From Panonychus citri (lineage: Eukaryota; Arthropoda; Arachnida; Trombidiformes; Tetranychidae), in assembly GCF_014898815.1 (NCBI RefSeq), contig NW_026515544.1:806001-870000 (forward strand): a stretch of 64,000 nt of DNA, given 5' to 3'. Made by a program: the position numbers and the translations under genes. The notes beneath the pieces are model-generated. The model was not told where the DNA came from. It did not search any database and saw nothing but the letters and a program-made list of their open reading frames with translations. Numbering within the stretch: position 1 is the first letter of the stretch; each line of letters starts with the position of its first letter. Positions 24,834 through 37,529 of the stretch are shown piece after piece.

Positions 24834-26565
24834 TCAATGATCAATTTTAATCATAATTCTGTTTTTGTTACCTTCGATTTGCTTTAATCGTCGGGAACCA
24901 TCTCGATGAAAGTTAATCAACTCACTGTTAACATTTTTAGCCACAAATTGTATCAACTCATGTAACCTTTTCCCTCCTTTGTATTTAATTTTTTCCTTGG
25001 TCTCACTTGGAATCAAATAGAGAGTCGGAAATTGTTCAACCTTAAATTGCGATGGAATTGTATTAACTGTACCATCCAATGAGATTAACTCAAGATTAGA
25101 TTCGCCAGATAATTCAGCTGCTAATTCCTTCCAATAGTAATCAAATTGTTGGGACCATTTACACTTTGGATCAGTAAAGCGAATCAAAATATCCTTTGGA
25201 TTGTGAGAGACAAATTTATGAAATGAATTACCAGTTATTTCTCGAGTTAAATCAACATCAGTGATTAAATTAGTTCTCGATTCTAATTCGTAAAATTGAT
25301 CTTGCGAATCTGATATTGGAGCAATTAAACCTGAAGAAAAATGGTTAATCCATTGAGCTAAATTTCGCTCATCAAATTCATCTCTCATCACGAAAATTGA
25401 CCCAAACCCATCGAAGGCCATAAAAACGGGTGGATCGTTGCTTCGTGCAATTTTAATTCCATATTTTTTTAACATATTCTTGTATTGGCTTGACGAGCCG
25501 ATGGCGAAATTGATTTCGGTGAATTTTCTGGATGCCAGGATAATACGATTACGCCAAGAGTGGGAAAATGTCGGTCGATTAAAAAAGTTGTAATCATAAA
25601 AGGCAACGATTGTCGGAGGTTTGAAATCTTCCAATGGATTGTCCCTAGTGACCCAACCAATGGTACCGAAGGCCTTGCGTTGTATCCATTGACCGATGTG
25701 CTCGTTACTTTGAATGGGATACAAGACAATCGGCTCTTCTAATGGTGTGAATAACCATTTAGGTCGACGAAGGATAATCAATGGACTTTTCCAATTAATT
25801 CCTGATTTTGCTCCGAGTCCATCGAGTTGCCAATTGTTTCCCGTGGCCGTTTCTTCAACGATATGGACAAAGTCACTTGAGAGGGAAAAGATTTCTCCCT
25901 CACTCTCATTGTGGCTTCATGATACAACTCGATTAAATCATCTCGATTGTCCGAGAAAATCGCCACTACAATTATTTCATCATTTCTTTTAATCACTTGA
26001 TTTAATTCACTGTAAGACCAAAATCTCGTCGAGATGAGATGACTTTTCTGCTTAATCCAATTGGTCATTGTATCTGAATCCCGAGATAAATGGTACACTT
26101 TATAAATTGCTCCATATCTAATCAAGTTGATTGCGATAAAAAAACAATAGATCAAGTTCAATTAACGAGTGAAATCTAAACAATTAAACACACGATAAAT
26201 TACCTGATAAGAGCTAAAGTCGGATTAGATATTATATTGAATTCATAGCAAACCTTTAATCCGGATTCAGTTGAACAATCAAACCTTGCAATCGGTATAA
26301 TTGGTTTGAATTGCGACAAATTATCAGAAACTTTGATTAAATCATATTTCATTTGTCTATAAGAATCAAATGTAAATGTGAAAGCAATAAAAATCACATC
26401 AAAATGATTTAAAATAGATTTTAATTGATATAAACTCGAATTGGATAAATCATAAAATTTTTCAACTGAAGATAAACTTAAAGGTAATTTAAATTGTTGC
26501 CCAGTTACAATTAAACAATAATAAAATCCAACGATAGTTAAACAGGTACAGAAATTACAATTCAT
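24834..26565 (-). CDS. PDIA3/ERp57-like protein without CxxC active sites
   Basis: Exons 26204-26565 and 24834-26117. It starts at ATG 26565 with a hydrophobic signal segment (CTCLTIVGFYYCLIVTG). Domain order follows ERp57: a, b, b' and a'. The b' part (SHSWRNRIILASRKFTEINF) closely matches ERp57 SNYWRNRVMMVAKKF. The last thioredoxin fold has FKVEQFPTLYL and KYKGGKRLHELIQFV, matching the ERp57 cis-Pro loop and GGREL. Both catalytic motifs are gone: the first fold reads FTFTFDSYRQMKYDL where the family has WCGHCK, and the second reads DPKCKWSQQFDY. It is therefore unlikely to be an oxidoreductase and may be a chaperone or scaffold of the ER. No KDEL-type tail is visible (ends KNRIMIKIDH). A one-base frame break sits at 25892-25894 (TTT on plus); one more base restores continuity. 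Confidence 0.8.
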
Positions 26566-26750
26566 TGATAAATTTGCATTTAAAATCAATTAGTAACTAA
26601 AACTAAATCAACATAAAGATAAACATGAAAGAGAAACAAAATCAACAATAACAATCAACTAATCATCAGGATAAGAGTCAAGGGATAATTTTCACTCGCC
26701 AATCAATTGTGAATTACATTCATTAGATTACAATTTATGTTAATTGGACC

Positions 26751-26755
26751 AAAAA
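26751..26755 (-). terminator. Candidate Pol III terminator for tRNA-Sec
   Basis: A T5 run on the minus strand about 38 nt past the tRNA 3' end. It is the first run of four or more T downstream. Confidence 0.45.
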
Positions 26756-26792
26756 GAAGGCTAATTAAGTCGGATTCTAATCACGATTCGAC

Positions 26793-26879
26793 CGCCCAGT
26801 AGGTGGAATTGAACCACTCTGACGCTAATCAGCTACGGGTTTGAAGCCCGCACCTCGGACCACCGAGGTTCAACTGGGC
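26793..26879 (-). tRNA. trsp: tRNA-Sec, anticodon UCA
   Basis: An 87-nt gene, longer than ordinary tRNAs. It begins GCCCAGTTGAACCTCGGTGG and ends CCACCTACTGGGC plus discriminator G. The acceptor stem GCCCAGT pairs with ACTGGGC. The anticodon arm is GCGGGCTTCAAACCCGT with TCA (plus-strand TGA at 26842-26844). The long variable arm (GCTGATTAGCGTCAG) and the GTGGTTCAATTCCACC T-arm match animal selenocysteine tRNA. It decodes UGA as selenocysteine with EFSec and SECIS elements. No CCA is encoded, as expected in a eukaryote. Upstream promoter elements (TATA, PSE) were not confidently recognised. Confidence 0.96.
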
Positions 26880-27735
26880 GATAATCAATTGATTATCAAA
26901 TTTAATTTAAAATAACAAATCACTTGCTCTGTGAAAATTACAGTTTCAATCAGTTAATTGTCTTTATTGAGATGGAAGGATTTTTTTTCGATTTGATGAT
27001 AAGCTTAATTATCTTTCAACATTTTTCTGGTTAATTGTTTGCGAAACAATTTATCTAATCTGCGATTCGATTAGCAGTTAATTGGAAAACAATCAAATTG
27101 ATTTTCCCGATGATGCAAATATCATTTAATCATTTAGACTTTGCTTGGAATTAAATAAATGAGTAATGAACGTTTAGAAAAGTTGAATTAAGTTTAATTT
27201 AATTTCAATTAAGTAAAATTCAATTTTTTTACAAGTTAATTGTTTCACTTGAAATATTTCATTTTGTCTGATATGAAAATCACAGAACGAGCAATTAGTT
27301 AATCTTATACAATTACAATTACTTTTTAAAAATTTCATTTGATGTTTTTTTCAATATGATACAAAAAATTGAGTGTTAACTGGATTAAAAATCAAAATTT
27401 GGACACATTTTCATGCTAATTGTGTCTTTCAATAGCTCAACAATTACTATTGATTAAGATTAAGAGGAATGGCCAAACAAAATGTAAACAATTTCAACAG
27501 AAAGACTTAATTAAACTGAAAAGTCTAATAAATAGTTAATGAAATTATCGTTATCACAGTTAATAACAATAATTAAAATTGACAAAAATTAAATAAATAA
27601 ATTAGATTATTGCAGAAAGCAATTAGCTGATTAAGTTTTGGTTGTGTCTCTAAGTTTAGATTGCATGTTCACCAAGATGATGATGATATTGATTGTCCAG
27701 CAGTGAATATGATTTCACTTTTTTGTTAATTGTTG
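26880..27735. other. Intergenic, no gene seen
   Basis: AT-rich sequence between tRNA-Sec and the LRRK 3' end. It should hold the external tRNA-Sec promoter (on its left side) and the LRRK 3' UTR/poly(A) site; neither was pinned down. Confidence 0.55.
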
Positions 27736-30700
27736 CTAATTTAATATCCAATTACCCGATTTCCATAAGATACAATAAAATCCATTCATATAATATTGAA
27801 TTTCACCATCTCTTGAGTCATGAACAAAACGATTGGCAAGATTACGATAACCTTTTCCAATGGTAATTATGTATTCGTCACTTGTTGATTGTTGACAATT
27901 AGAGGAACTGTTGACACTTTGGTCTTTGATTTCATTAGGATCGGTTAAACTGTTGGAATCAGAGTTGCAATCAAAAACTTGACTTCCATTGAAATAAATA
28001 ATATTCCGGATCTCATCTTCATAAGGTCGGAAAACGGTGATTGGCCTCATTGTTGATGCTTCCAAGATGATTAAACATCCCCAAGTTGTACCGATGACAA
28101 GTTCGTTTCCAGCGATTGTCATCGATGTAATTTGACAATTTTCGGCTAAATAAGAGTAAAAACAATAAGTAAAAATTAGTAATCATGATTGTGATTGTGA
28201 TTCTTTCGACTTAATCAACTTACGATAAACTTGCTCTTCGATTCCAATAGATCTGATTGATTCTGAACATGGTAACAATTTAGAGCAATCAAGTTTATGA
28301 AGAAGTGATCGGTTAACAATGTCCCATTGGTAAACCAAACAACCAGGATACAAATAAGTCCAAGCGTGAAAATTATTTGATGTGATTTGTAGCACATCAA
28401 GTTTATCGGTCGAGTCCAATTTATCGTCTGAATAATGATTAAGTAAATCGATTTTTTCTTCGTTAGTCCCATTGGTAAAAGACATAATTGATAAAGATCC
28501 TTCAGCTTGACCACACCAAAGTTCTGGAGTTTCATTTGATTTGATCAAACTGACAATGCAGAGAAATGGATTAGTTGATTGTGTTGATATCTCACGAGCA
28601 GTTAGCGACGCAACATCCACGATCCAAAGCTGACCAGAATTGTTGAGAACGGCAACTGATCCCAGTGTTTCCAAGTAGATCATACTTCGTATCGAAGTTA
28701 CAACAATTTCATTACTAGAAGACTCGAGAGGGAAATTGGTGATCTCTTGATAAGTATCAGAGTGAAAAATGTGAACACAAGAAGAACCGTCACCAAGCCA
28801 AAGGTAACTCCCGACAGTACACATTGAAGTTATGGTTAGTCCCATGAGTCCATTGACAGATCGATAATCTTGCCAAGCATGATTGTTACCAATCAGTAGG
28901 TCAGTTTGTTTCCCATGCCGCCCAACAAATAATTCAAAACACTTTTCATTTCTATTGGGAATCAAGATTGAACTAATTGGAGCGTAATTGTCCTGAAGTA
29001 TCACCACATCCAAAAGATGGACAAATTCGGGTGCACTGGCGATCGAGACAATTTGACTAGCTGAAGGCCTTTGGTCGGGAGCTTGAGACCAGCATAGCAC
29101 CATAAGGTCGAGAAAGTAACACGGATAAAGAGTATCACGTTCCGTTAGGATGGGACGATTTCCTTCAAGAATATGATCTTTAACACAATCTTGACCTTCG
29201 AAAGGTTGTCTTAAACTGAGAAGCTCATAAATGAACATTCCAAAGAGAAACAATCGACTTTCTCTGTATACTCTTCCTCGCCATTGTATCGCATAATTTC
29301 AGGCGCCATAAACCCTTCAGTTCCAGCGAATCCTTTGGCACCCGTTGGTAGAATCGCTCGACTTATACCATAATCAGCTAATTTGACATCGACACGAACT
29401 TCCCCACAATAGTTGACCGGTAAACAGTAAGGTCTCGGTATCTCCCAAATTAGTACATTTTCAGATTTTAAATCACGATAAATGACTCGCTGTTGGTGAA
29501 GATATTCTAATGCTTTGGCAATCGACAAGATCACTTTTTGTAAAACGAAGTAGTTCAATTGAGCGCCGGATCGTCGATAGTCTTTGATAGTTAAATCAAG
29601 TGCCCCTTGAGGGGCTAAACGTAATACTAAAGCTAATGGATGCGGACAAACACCAACTAGAGGGACAATATTCACATGTCGAAGGGTCAACAAAATGTTC
29701 AACTCTTGTCGAGCAATACAATAAGCTTTACAAGCATATTGTAAAGGATCACGTTCCCATTTATTTGATGCCGCTTTAAATGCCACTGAATCTGAATTTT
29801 TAGCCCCATATCCTGGGTCAACGGGTTGTAACATTTTCATTGCAACATCGGTAACACTGATTGACCCTCGTTGACGGACAGAAGCTCGAAAAACAAAACC
29901 AAAAGCCCCTCGACCCAACATTTTACCTCGACGAATCGTTTCTGGTTTTATCAAGTAATGTTCACCAAGGTCTAGGAACATAATATCAGGAGCGATGATT
30001 TTCAGGTCGATCGAATCATGGACTGGACAAATTACCGATTTCTCTTGGGAAGCTTCAAGAATACACTCTTCCACCATGAATGAGTAAATACTGGTCACTT
30101 TACTTTTACCATGTGAGATTGAATATGAATCCTGGTTACCGGTGAGTCGACGATCAGTTGATTGTTTTTTATTACTCTGATTGTTGACATTCTGACAATT
30201 ATCTGTTGACACATTGGCACTTGAAACTGAGCTACAATTGTCAACTCCACTGTCCAGAGAGTTGACACTTTTAACTGATCCAATTTTTGATTTTTTGGTT
30301 AATGAAACTGACCACCAATCTTTGATCTCTACTGAAGATGATCCGCTTGATTCGAGAAGCACTAAATCACGAGAAGTTGAAGATGATGATGAAACTGATA
30401 CATCTGATGATGGTGATGTCACTCCGAGGAAACACTTAGTACAGGGTATCATTCGAGTTATCAGAAATTTTCCCTCAGAAGTGTGAACGAAACGAGTTCC
30501 TAACGATGGATACCAATCCTCTAATAAAGTGTCGATATGGTCAACAGTTAATGCCAACAATTTAGAAATATATTCTAAATTAGGTTCGATGAGATAATCT
30601 CGAGGTTCACCAGCGGGTGAAAATGTTTTCACATTCATGGCATGATTGGGTAAATGAATCTCAAGAATTGATGATTTAGTTATTTCAACATTCATCCAAA

Positions 30701-33700
30701 TACCTTCTTGCTTAATCAGGTAAGGTGTTTGTTGGTAATGATCATAGTTCCCGTTTTCCAATGATAAGATGACCTCTTTAACGTGAAAAACAACATGGTC
30801 GAGATGTCTCAATGCGAATCCTGTTTGCCAGCAAATCCACTCTGATTTACGATTAAGGAAATTGAGCAACAATATGTCCGAATCAAATTCAAGAGGAACC
30901 CTGTAAAATGAACGGACGATTTCAATGATGGCATCATCGGCAAGAACCCGGGTCATTAATCGTGACCAGAAACCACTAGGAAAATAAGTCATCAGTAATA
31001 AACGATAAATTGATTTCTCGGGTCGATGAATGATAGAAAAGGATAACATTGAGTCTTTTGATGACGATGAACTTTTTTCACTTTTTTTGGACAAACTTTT
31101 TGTTTCCAATTCGGTTACCGGAGTATATCGACCGGTTCTAAGTCCCCAACCCCTTGATCGAACAGGAATTCTCACATCACAACTAGGGACACCCGAAAGC
31201 ATCGCCTCTTCACTAGGCAATAATGAAGGTATCATCAAGGTGCGACTATCCCAGGTCAGTGCGATCTCAAATTTATTCAGTAAATTGATTATGTAATATT
31301 TGATATCATTTCGTGACAACTCGGAAGTTTTGAATAAATGCTTCAAATCATCGGTTTTCATGATACCTGAAGAGAAACAATCAAATTAAGCTAAAGTCAG
31401 AATTGAACGGAATCAATTAAATGTTTGGTTACTTACCGTTTCTAGCATAAGGATTAATTTCTCGAATCGTTACAATATGAGCGAGTTGATCACAAAGCCA
31501 TTGAGGGTCAAGAAAATATAAATCTTTGAGTGTGGCGTCATTATAGTGAAGGAGGACTCCATTTTCATGTAGAAAGGTAGTGGCCTGGTGAAGCTCTGAA
31601 TCGTCACGGAAAGAGAGACCAAATCGTTTTTTCATTTCGTTGGAAACTTGAATTTTGTATTGTTCAGTTTTGAGAACGGGATCTTTTCCAGAAAGTCGTC
31701 GTTCAACCGCTAAAAAGCCAATGACATCTTCCAGTGCCAAGTAAGTTGCAGGTATTTTTTGTCCCAATAACCTTTCCTTGGACCCTGGACATCTCAGGTC
31801 AAATACCGTATCATAAATTAGATTGCAAAGAGTTTTAATATTATGACGAGTCTTTATACTGATCTCAATGGAATCGATGACTCTTGGAAGGCCACATTTA
31901 TCTGGATCGATGACGTTCATAAATTTATCTCGAATCATTTGCTGTAAATCTTCTGAGTACATTCGAGGAAAATAGTCACTAATTAGATCATAATGAGTCC
32001 CAACAATGATTACTGGTGAATTCGGAGCTCGAGCTTGAATATTAACAAGCCATTGTTGAATTCCGTCGACGGCCTTTTCTCCATCAATCATTTTCCATAG
32101 AACAAGATACAAAGATCGCCGAGAAAGAAAATATTGATGAGTAGCATAATATTCCCTTTGTCCACCAAAGTCCCAAGTACGAAAAGTAACTGGACCGAAT
32201 GAAGGTTGACCTTTCACCTTCTTCTCATAAACCCAATCACAAACATCAACACCAACAGTTGACAATGTTACTCCTTTAGGTGTTTTCAGATTAATGTTTT
32301 TATTACCAATTCGTTTACTCCAATGTTCAGGAGGTTTACGTCGATAACTTCCGGTTCCTTCTTGTCTTAATTGTTCTAATAATGAGGTTTTACCAATTCC
32401 CTGGATACCAACGATCATTAATTTCATTCGAGCATAAGATTTGGAATTCTCGAGGATCGATTTGAGGTAACCAATGATGTCCATTGTTTTATACTTTTTA
32501 CCATCGATCATCGTTTTCAAAGGTTCGTTTAGATTACAACCGCTTGTACTCAGGTTCCAAAGTTTGGACAATAGTCCCATTTGTGGGGGTAGACGAATAA
32601 TATCTGGATTCCCTGAGATATTAAACACTGAAAGGTGAGATAGTTCACAGATATTTTTTGGAACTTCGTTGATATAATTATAGCTGACATCCAGCATTGA
32701 GAGAGAAGGGAAAAGAGTTCGAGAAATTTGAGATCGATGAGCTTTACCGTCTGCTTCGAGTAGAGGCTCAAACTCTTCTAGAGCAATTTGATCGTCATTG
32801 GCGATAATCAAGTTGACCAATTGATTATGAGATAAAATAAGCGTTTTAAGTGATGTGAATCGATTGTGTTGCTTGTGGAGACAAAATTTCATTCGTTTCA
32901 ATTTGGATGATTTAGAAGGTGGAAGTTCAAATGAACAATTTATTCCGTAGCAAATGTGATGTTTTGCTTGATCATCGGAATCATTCAAGTTCGTTGTTGG
33001 CCATATTTTGATTCGATTGTGACTTAAATCGAGATGCTTTAAGCTCACTGGATATGATTTGGCATTGCCCATGGATCCTAAATTGTTGTAACTTAGATTA
33101 AGCCGAGATAAATTTACCGCTAAACAGGCCAAGTTTTCGGGTATCTCAGTGAATCCATTATGGGAAAGATTCAAATTGATTAATTTACATTGTTTAACTA
33201 CTTCAGCTGATTCCTCAGGTAAAGTATCGGTGACTATGTGAACATCTGAGTTCCAGAGATTTACATGTTTCATTGTGCGTTGATTAAGTACTTCAATTGA
33301 TTTAAGTGAACTGAAAGTATCATCATCGAAAAAATCTTGATGATTAAACTTTGAGCTTATTAATTTCGGCGATTCGACTGATCCAGATGGAGTGGTTGGA
33401 GGTAACTTGAGAGGTAACTCTCGAAGCAGATTGTAGGATAGATTGAGATCACGAAGTTTAGGTGCTGACCATAAGCGATTAGGTAGAGTGGTCAACTTAT
33501 TGTTGGAGAGATCAAGTAAGTGAAGTGAAGGTAATTCGAAAACACAATGGGGAAGTAAATCGATTCGATTATTTTGTAGGTACAATTCCTCGAGACAAGG
33601 TAGAAACCAAGTACAAACAAATGAAGACGGAGCTTTAAGATTGGATAGATAACTTTTCGATTTTCTCATTTTACCAGGTTGATTTGAAGATGGATTGGGT

Positions 33701-35211
33701 TTGGCATCTTCGATTTCAGGTAAAGTGGTCAAACAGTTTTGCGAAAGGTTTAAGGTCCGAAGGGAAGGAAGTTGAAAGATACAAAATGGTACCGATGATA
33801 GATTATTATTTGAAAGGTCCAAACGGGTGATTGCATTAAGAACCACTGATTGCTTTTGACTGTCCAATTTAAATTTAATGTTATGAGCGATACTCGCACT
33901 AATAAGCCATTCACGCTCAATGTGCTGGAGACATTTAAGTGAGTACCAGTTGACCATTACTGGTGTAGTCGGAAAAATGGAACTAACGGTAACTGAAGTG
34001 GCCATTTCTCTATTAGAGAAACCAGAAAATTCCATAGTTTTTTTATAAATTTTGTATTCAGGATCAGGGAATGACTTTAAAGCCAATAGACGAGAGACTA
34101 AATGTTTATCTCCATTTTTAGATGCTGTATGAAGAGCTAAGCTTTGATCATCACGAGCACCAAAGCGAATCAGTAGATCAACCAAACTGGATTCTCTTGC
34201 ATTACAAGCAATTGCTAACGAGGTTGAACCACTTTTCAGAATATCTGGTTCATCGGGTGATCCGTCTGAACTTAGAACTGTGAGATTAGGATCAGCGCCA
34301 TTTTGAAGTAGTAAGGATGCGATCGAGTATTGTTTACGTCTAATTGCCGTATGAAGAGCCGTTTCAGTGCCATTGTTACAATAAAGATTGGTCTCAACAA
34401 CGGTCACTTTCATTTCACTTTCATCAGAAGATTCGACTTGGGTTGAGTAAGCCGATGATGAACTTAATCTGGTAATAATACTTGAGATCGATGGAGATAT
34501 TAACTTTCTTGGTGAAGTTAATGGTTGATTTAAACCAATTAGTCTTGGATCGGGATCATGATTAACCGAATTGTAATCGAGTGCATCCTTTTTCTTGGCT
34601 AATTTACGACCAGTCACTCGAAATTTGAGCAATATTTCAACAAGAATTTGATTGCCCATAAGAGCAGCGATGTACAATGGCGTTTTCCCAGTAACATCTT
34701 GAGAATTGACATCGAAAGCAAATTTATATTCAATTTGACGCTTTGAGTCAACAAATTTAACCAGTGATGACTTAGGATAATTAAATTCCAATAATTTAGC
34801 TACAATGTGAACATGATTGTGTATCGCAGCTCCATGGATGGGTAACCATTTCTCGACTGTCTCTACATTCACCAACTCAGGAAATTTGGTCAATAGATAT
34901 TCAACAATTGTGGTTCTGCCAGAATAACAAGCGATGTATAAAGGCGAGTATTTAGTGACAGGGTGAATTCGTCCATCGGCCTTGTATTCAACCAATAATC
35001 GAACAATTTCTTCCCTGCCCTCTTCACAGGCCGAAAATAAAAGGGTATTACCAGAATTCGGTGTGGCATTGATTATGATGGAAGCCTCATTACCCAAGCT
35101 CTCCAGTAATTTAGAAGCACCTTCAACATCACCTTTCGCACATTTTTCCCGTAAATTGGTGAAAATGTGAATAGATCTTGATTCCAATTCATGGGCGATA
35201 AAATCAGTCAT
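27736..35211 (-). CDS. LRRK: LRRK, ROCO-family leucine-rich repeat kinase
   Basis: Three coding exons: 31437-35211, 28224-31366 and 27736-28145. Start at ATG 35211 (MTDFIAHELESRS). Order: ankyrin repeats (LLFSACEEGREEIVRLL and others), about ten or more LRRs (LDLSNNNLSSVPFCIF, LNLSHNGFTEIPENL), Roc GTPase with P-loop GIQGIGKTS, switch WDFGGQREYY and THYD, COR, kinase with GRGAFGFVF, VAMK, IYRDLKSENVL, DYG and APE, then a C-terminal WD40-type region. DYG and YRDLK are the typical LRRK variants. Ankyrin plus LRR without an armadillo region is nearer LRRK1 and the invertebrate LRRK. It regulates vesicle traffic by Rab phosphorylation in known members. In the kinase C-lobe, at 29242-29244, the frame breaks by one base just before GMFIYELLSLRQPFEG; one more T restores SFG. 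Confidence 0.94.
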
Positions 35212-36096
35212 AATTAAAAGAGTAAAACCAACAATTAGAAACACTGGATGATCGCATCATTTAATTTAACAACTAAATCTAAATGAAAACAATGGTAACG
35301 ATTGAAAACCATTTCACCAATCCAATTGTTAGAATCACACAAATGAGTCACCAAGATACAGAAGAATAGAAAACTAAATTAACCAAATCATGATTAATAT
35401 AACTTAAAGTATATCAAATGATCATAACTTAATTTAGTCCATGTTGTTGGAGTAATTTAAGGAGAGAGAAATGTGAAAATTAATCCAATACAATTGGTAA
35501 CTTAATGTAGACCAACAAATGGATTAACATATGTTGAGGGTTGATGGTTAATCCACACAAATTAACAATAAACGACGATGATTGGATCAAGTGTAAGTTC
35601 AGGAATAACAATCAGCTCAAATTACTGAAGATGTTCAATCTGATTAAGTGAAATAAATTCTAACCCTTAATGAAGATGAAACTGATTAAAGTAAATAGAA
35701 AATGAAAGAGACCAAGAAAGTGAAGTTCTTGCAACCAGGTGATCGAAGACAAACAATGTTTCCTATTTTTCTCTTTCTTTTCTTTCTTTCTTTTTTTGTT
35801 TGTTTGTTCTCTTTTGAGAAATTCAAATTCTCTTCATGATGATTTACTTTTAAATTGACTAATTTTAATTGATCACGAAGAAAATGAATTCGATTACAGT
35901 TGAAATGGTTTACATTTGGTTTGGTTATCAAATATTCATCAAGTGCTTTAGGTTTTAAACATGTTTACACTTTTGTTGATTGTCAACATTAATCATTTAC
36001 ACAGTTGAGATGATTGTCTAAATTGTAAACATTGAGTTTATCCTCAATTATCATTGGCCAATCATCAATCCAAACTTATGACACAAAAGAACATAA
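35212..36096. other. LRRK 5' flank, no gene seen
   Basis: AT-rich sequence with a TTTC/TTTG run near 35775-35820. No supported coding frame. Confidence 0.55.
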
Positions 36097-36473
36097 TTAG
36101 TCCCATTTTGATCTAATTGGTGCGAGTGGTGGTGGTGCAGTTTCCTCGGCCGGTGGGTCAACTTTGGCCGCTTTGGAATTCATGTAGATCAAATAGCCAA
36201 GCGAAGAAGCCATTGCGATTGAACCAGCGATCATTACATATTTATTCTGGGGAATAAGATTAGAACAATTAGATTCAAAAGAACAACAATGACAACAATT
36301 AACTAGAGAAAAGGTTAAACACCAAGAGAATTGGTTATCATGTAATTGAATTGCAATTGTATCTCTTAAGGGAGAAATTGACTCACTGGTTTAGCGAAAA
36401 GCTCAAAATTGGTTATCCGAAACAAATTGGTGGTTGGAACTTGACCAATACCAGTTTTCTGATTTTCGGACAT
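36097..36473 (-). CDS. SMIM8: SMIM8 orthologue, small single-pass membrane protein
   Basis: Two short exons, 36387-36473 and 36097-36246, joined at phase 0, giving 78 residues. Exon 1 ends TTNLFRITNFELFAKP and exon 2 begins NKYVMIAGSIAMASSLGYLI, matching human SMIM8 [20 protein letters not shown] followed by its membrane segment. The protein ends in RSKWD; the human one ends in TSKWD. The exon split falls exactly at KP|NK. Function of SMIM8 is not established. It is too short and split for simple ORF calling; recognition rests on the two shared blocks flanking the membrane helix. Confidence 0.85.
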
Positions 36474-36856
36474 TTTAAACAATTAGAATCTGGAAAATTT
36501 GAAGGCAACTTGGTGGACGAATTTTGTTTTTTCCTCTTCACCAAAAAATTATCATGTTGTTTCTCATCTTTAAGGAGATAAATAAATAGAATAGTAAAAC
36601 CGGGATTTTCAAATGAATTCGAGTTTAAAAAGGCAATCAACAACCGCTCAACTTATGAAAAGATAAACAGTTTTAATGATTTTTATAAAGATTTGTCATA
36701 TAAATTGAAAAATTTGTCCGTCTGATTGAACGCAGACTAAAGTGTGATTATTTTTGTTTAACTAAACGATAGAATAGAACTTATCTCGATATGACTTTTT
36801 AGAATATAAAGATGAAAAAGAAAAAAAAGAAGAAAAAGTGACAAATTCGATCTTGA

Positions 36857-37529
36857 TCATCGAGAATTTGATGGAGTGACTGTATCGGCACCATCACTGT
36901 TACTCCAAACTGAATGGTCTTGGTAAAATTTTATGACAATCTGAGGACATTTAACGTTCGCAATTCGAGCAGGAACCAATTCATAATCATCTGAATCTCT
37001 CCTAAAATGGGACAAGAAAAAATCATTACGTAAATAAGAAGTACGAAGTATAAAAAGTAAAAATGTGAATAAATAAAAAATGAATAAAATGGAATAAAAT
37101 TGTAAAAAATGGAAATAAAATACACATAAATAAAGATTAATGTAATTACCATTTCATTAAGAATTCAATCTCTCCTGAAGCATTAGTAGCACCCATGATT
37201 CTTTTAGGTTCCAAGCCTCGTTCGAATCCGTTTAATGGTAATTGTGGCCTGAGTGAATTTCTACGTTTCTTCTTTTTACTAACACTATCACCATCATTTT
37301 GTTCCCTTTTGTTAGCCAAAGCCAAACGTCGTTCTTCTTCAAATTGAGCAATCAAATCTTTACAATCCAAATTCTCCTCGGGTTCCCAAGTGTTATCACT
37401 TTCACTATAACCTTTCCATTTGAGAAAATATTCGAAGACACCATTTCGAGATCGTTTATCCAAGATCTTCTCGATGATATACTCTTCCTCGATATTTTCA
37501 GATTCTGGTTGATCGGACGCAAGCGACAT
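36857..37529 (-). CDS. HP1: Heterochromatin protein 1 (CBX1/3/5-like)
   Basis: Two exons, 37150-37529 and 36857-37001, starting at ATG 37529 (MSLASDQPESENIEEEY). The chromodomain reads EEYIIEKILDKRSRNGVFEY, then FLKWKGYSESDNTWEPEENL, with the aromatic cage residues (Tyr, Trp, Tyr/Phe) that read H3K9 methylation. A short basic hinge (KKKKRRNSLRP) follows, then a chromoshadow domain, FERGLEPKRIMGATNASGEI and LVPARIANVKCPQIVIKFYQ, split by the intron. The shadow domain dimerises and recruits PxVxL proteins. The C-terminal tail is short. Closest subtype among CBX1/3/5 cannot be decided by eye. Confidence 0.94.

Noticed and set aside
30214..31296. Plus-strand frames inside LRRK
   Set aside because: Antisense of the conserved LRRK COR/kinase exon, with no similarity of their own.
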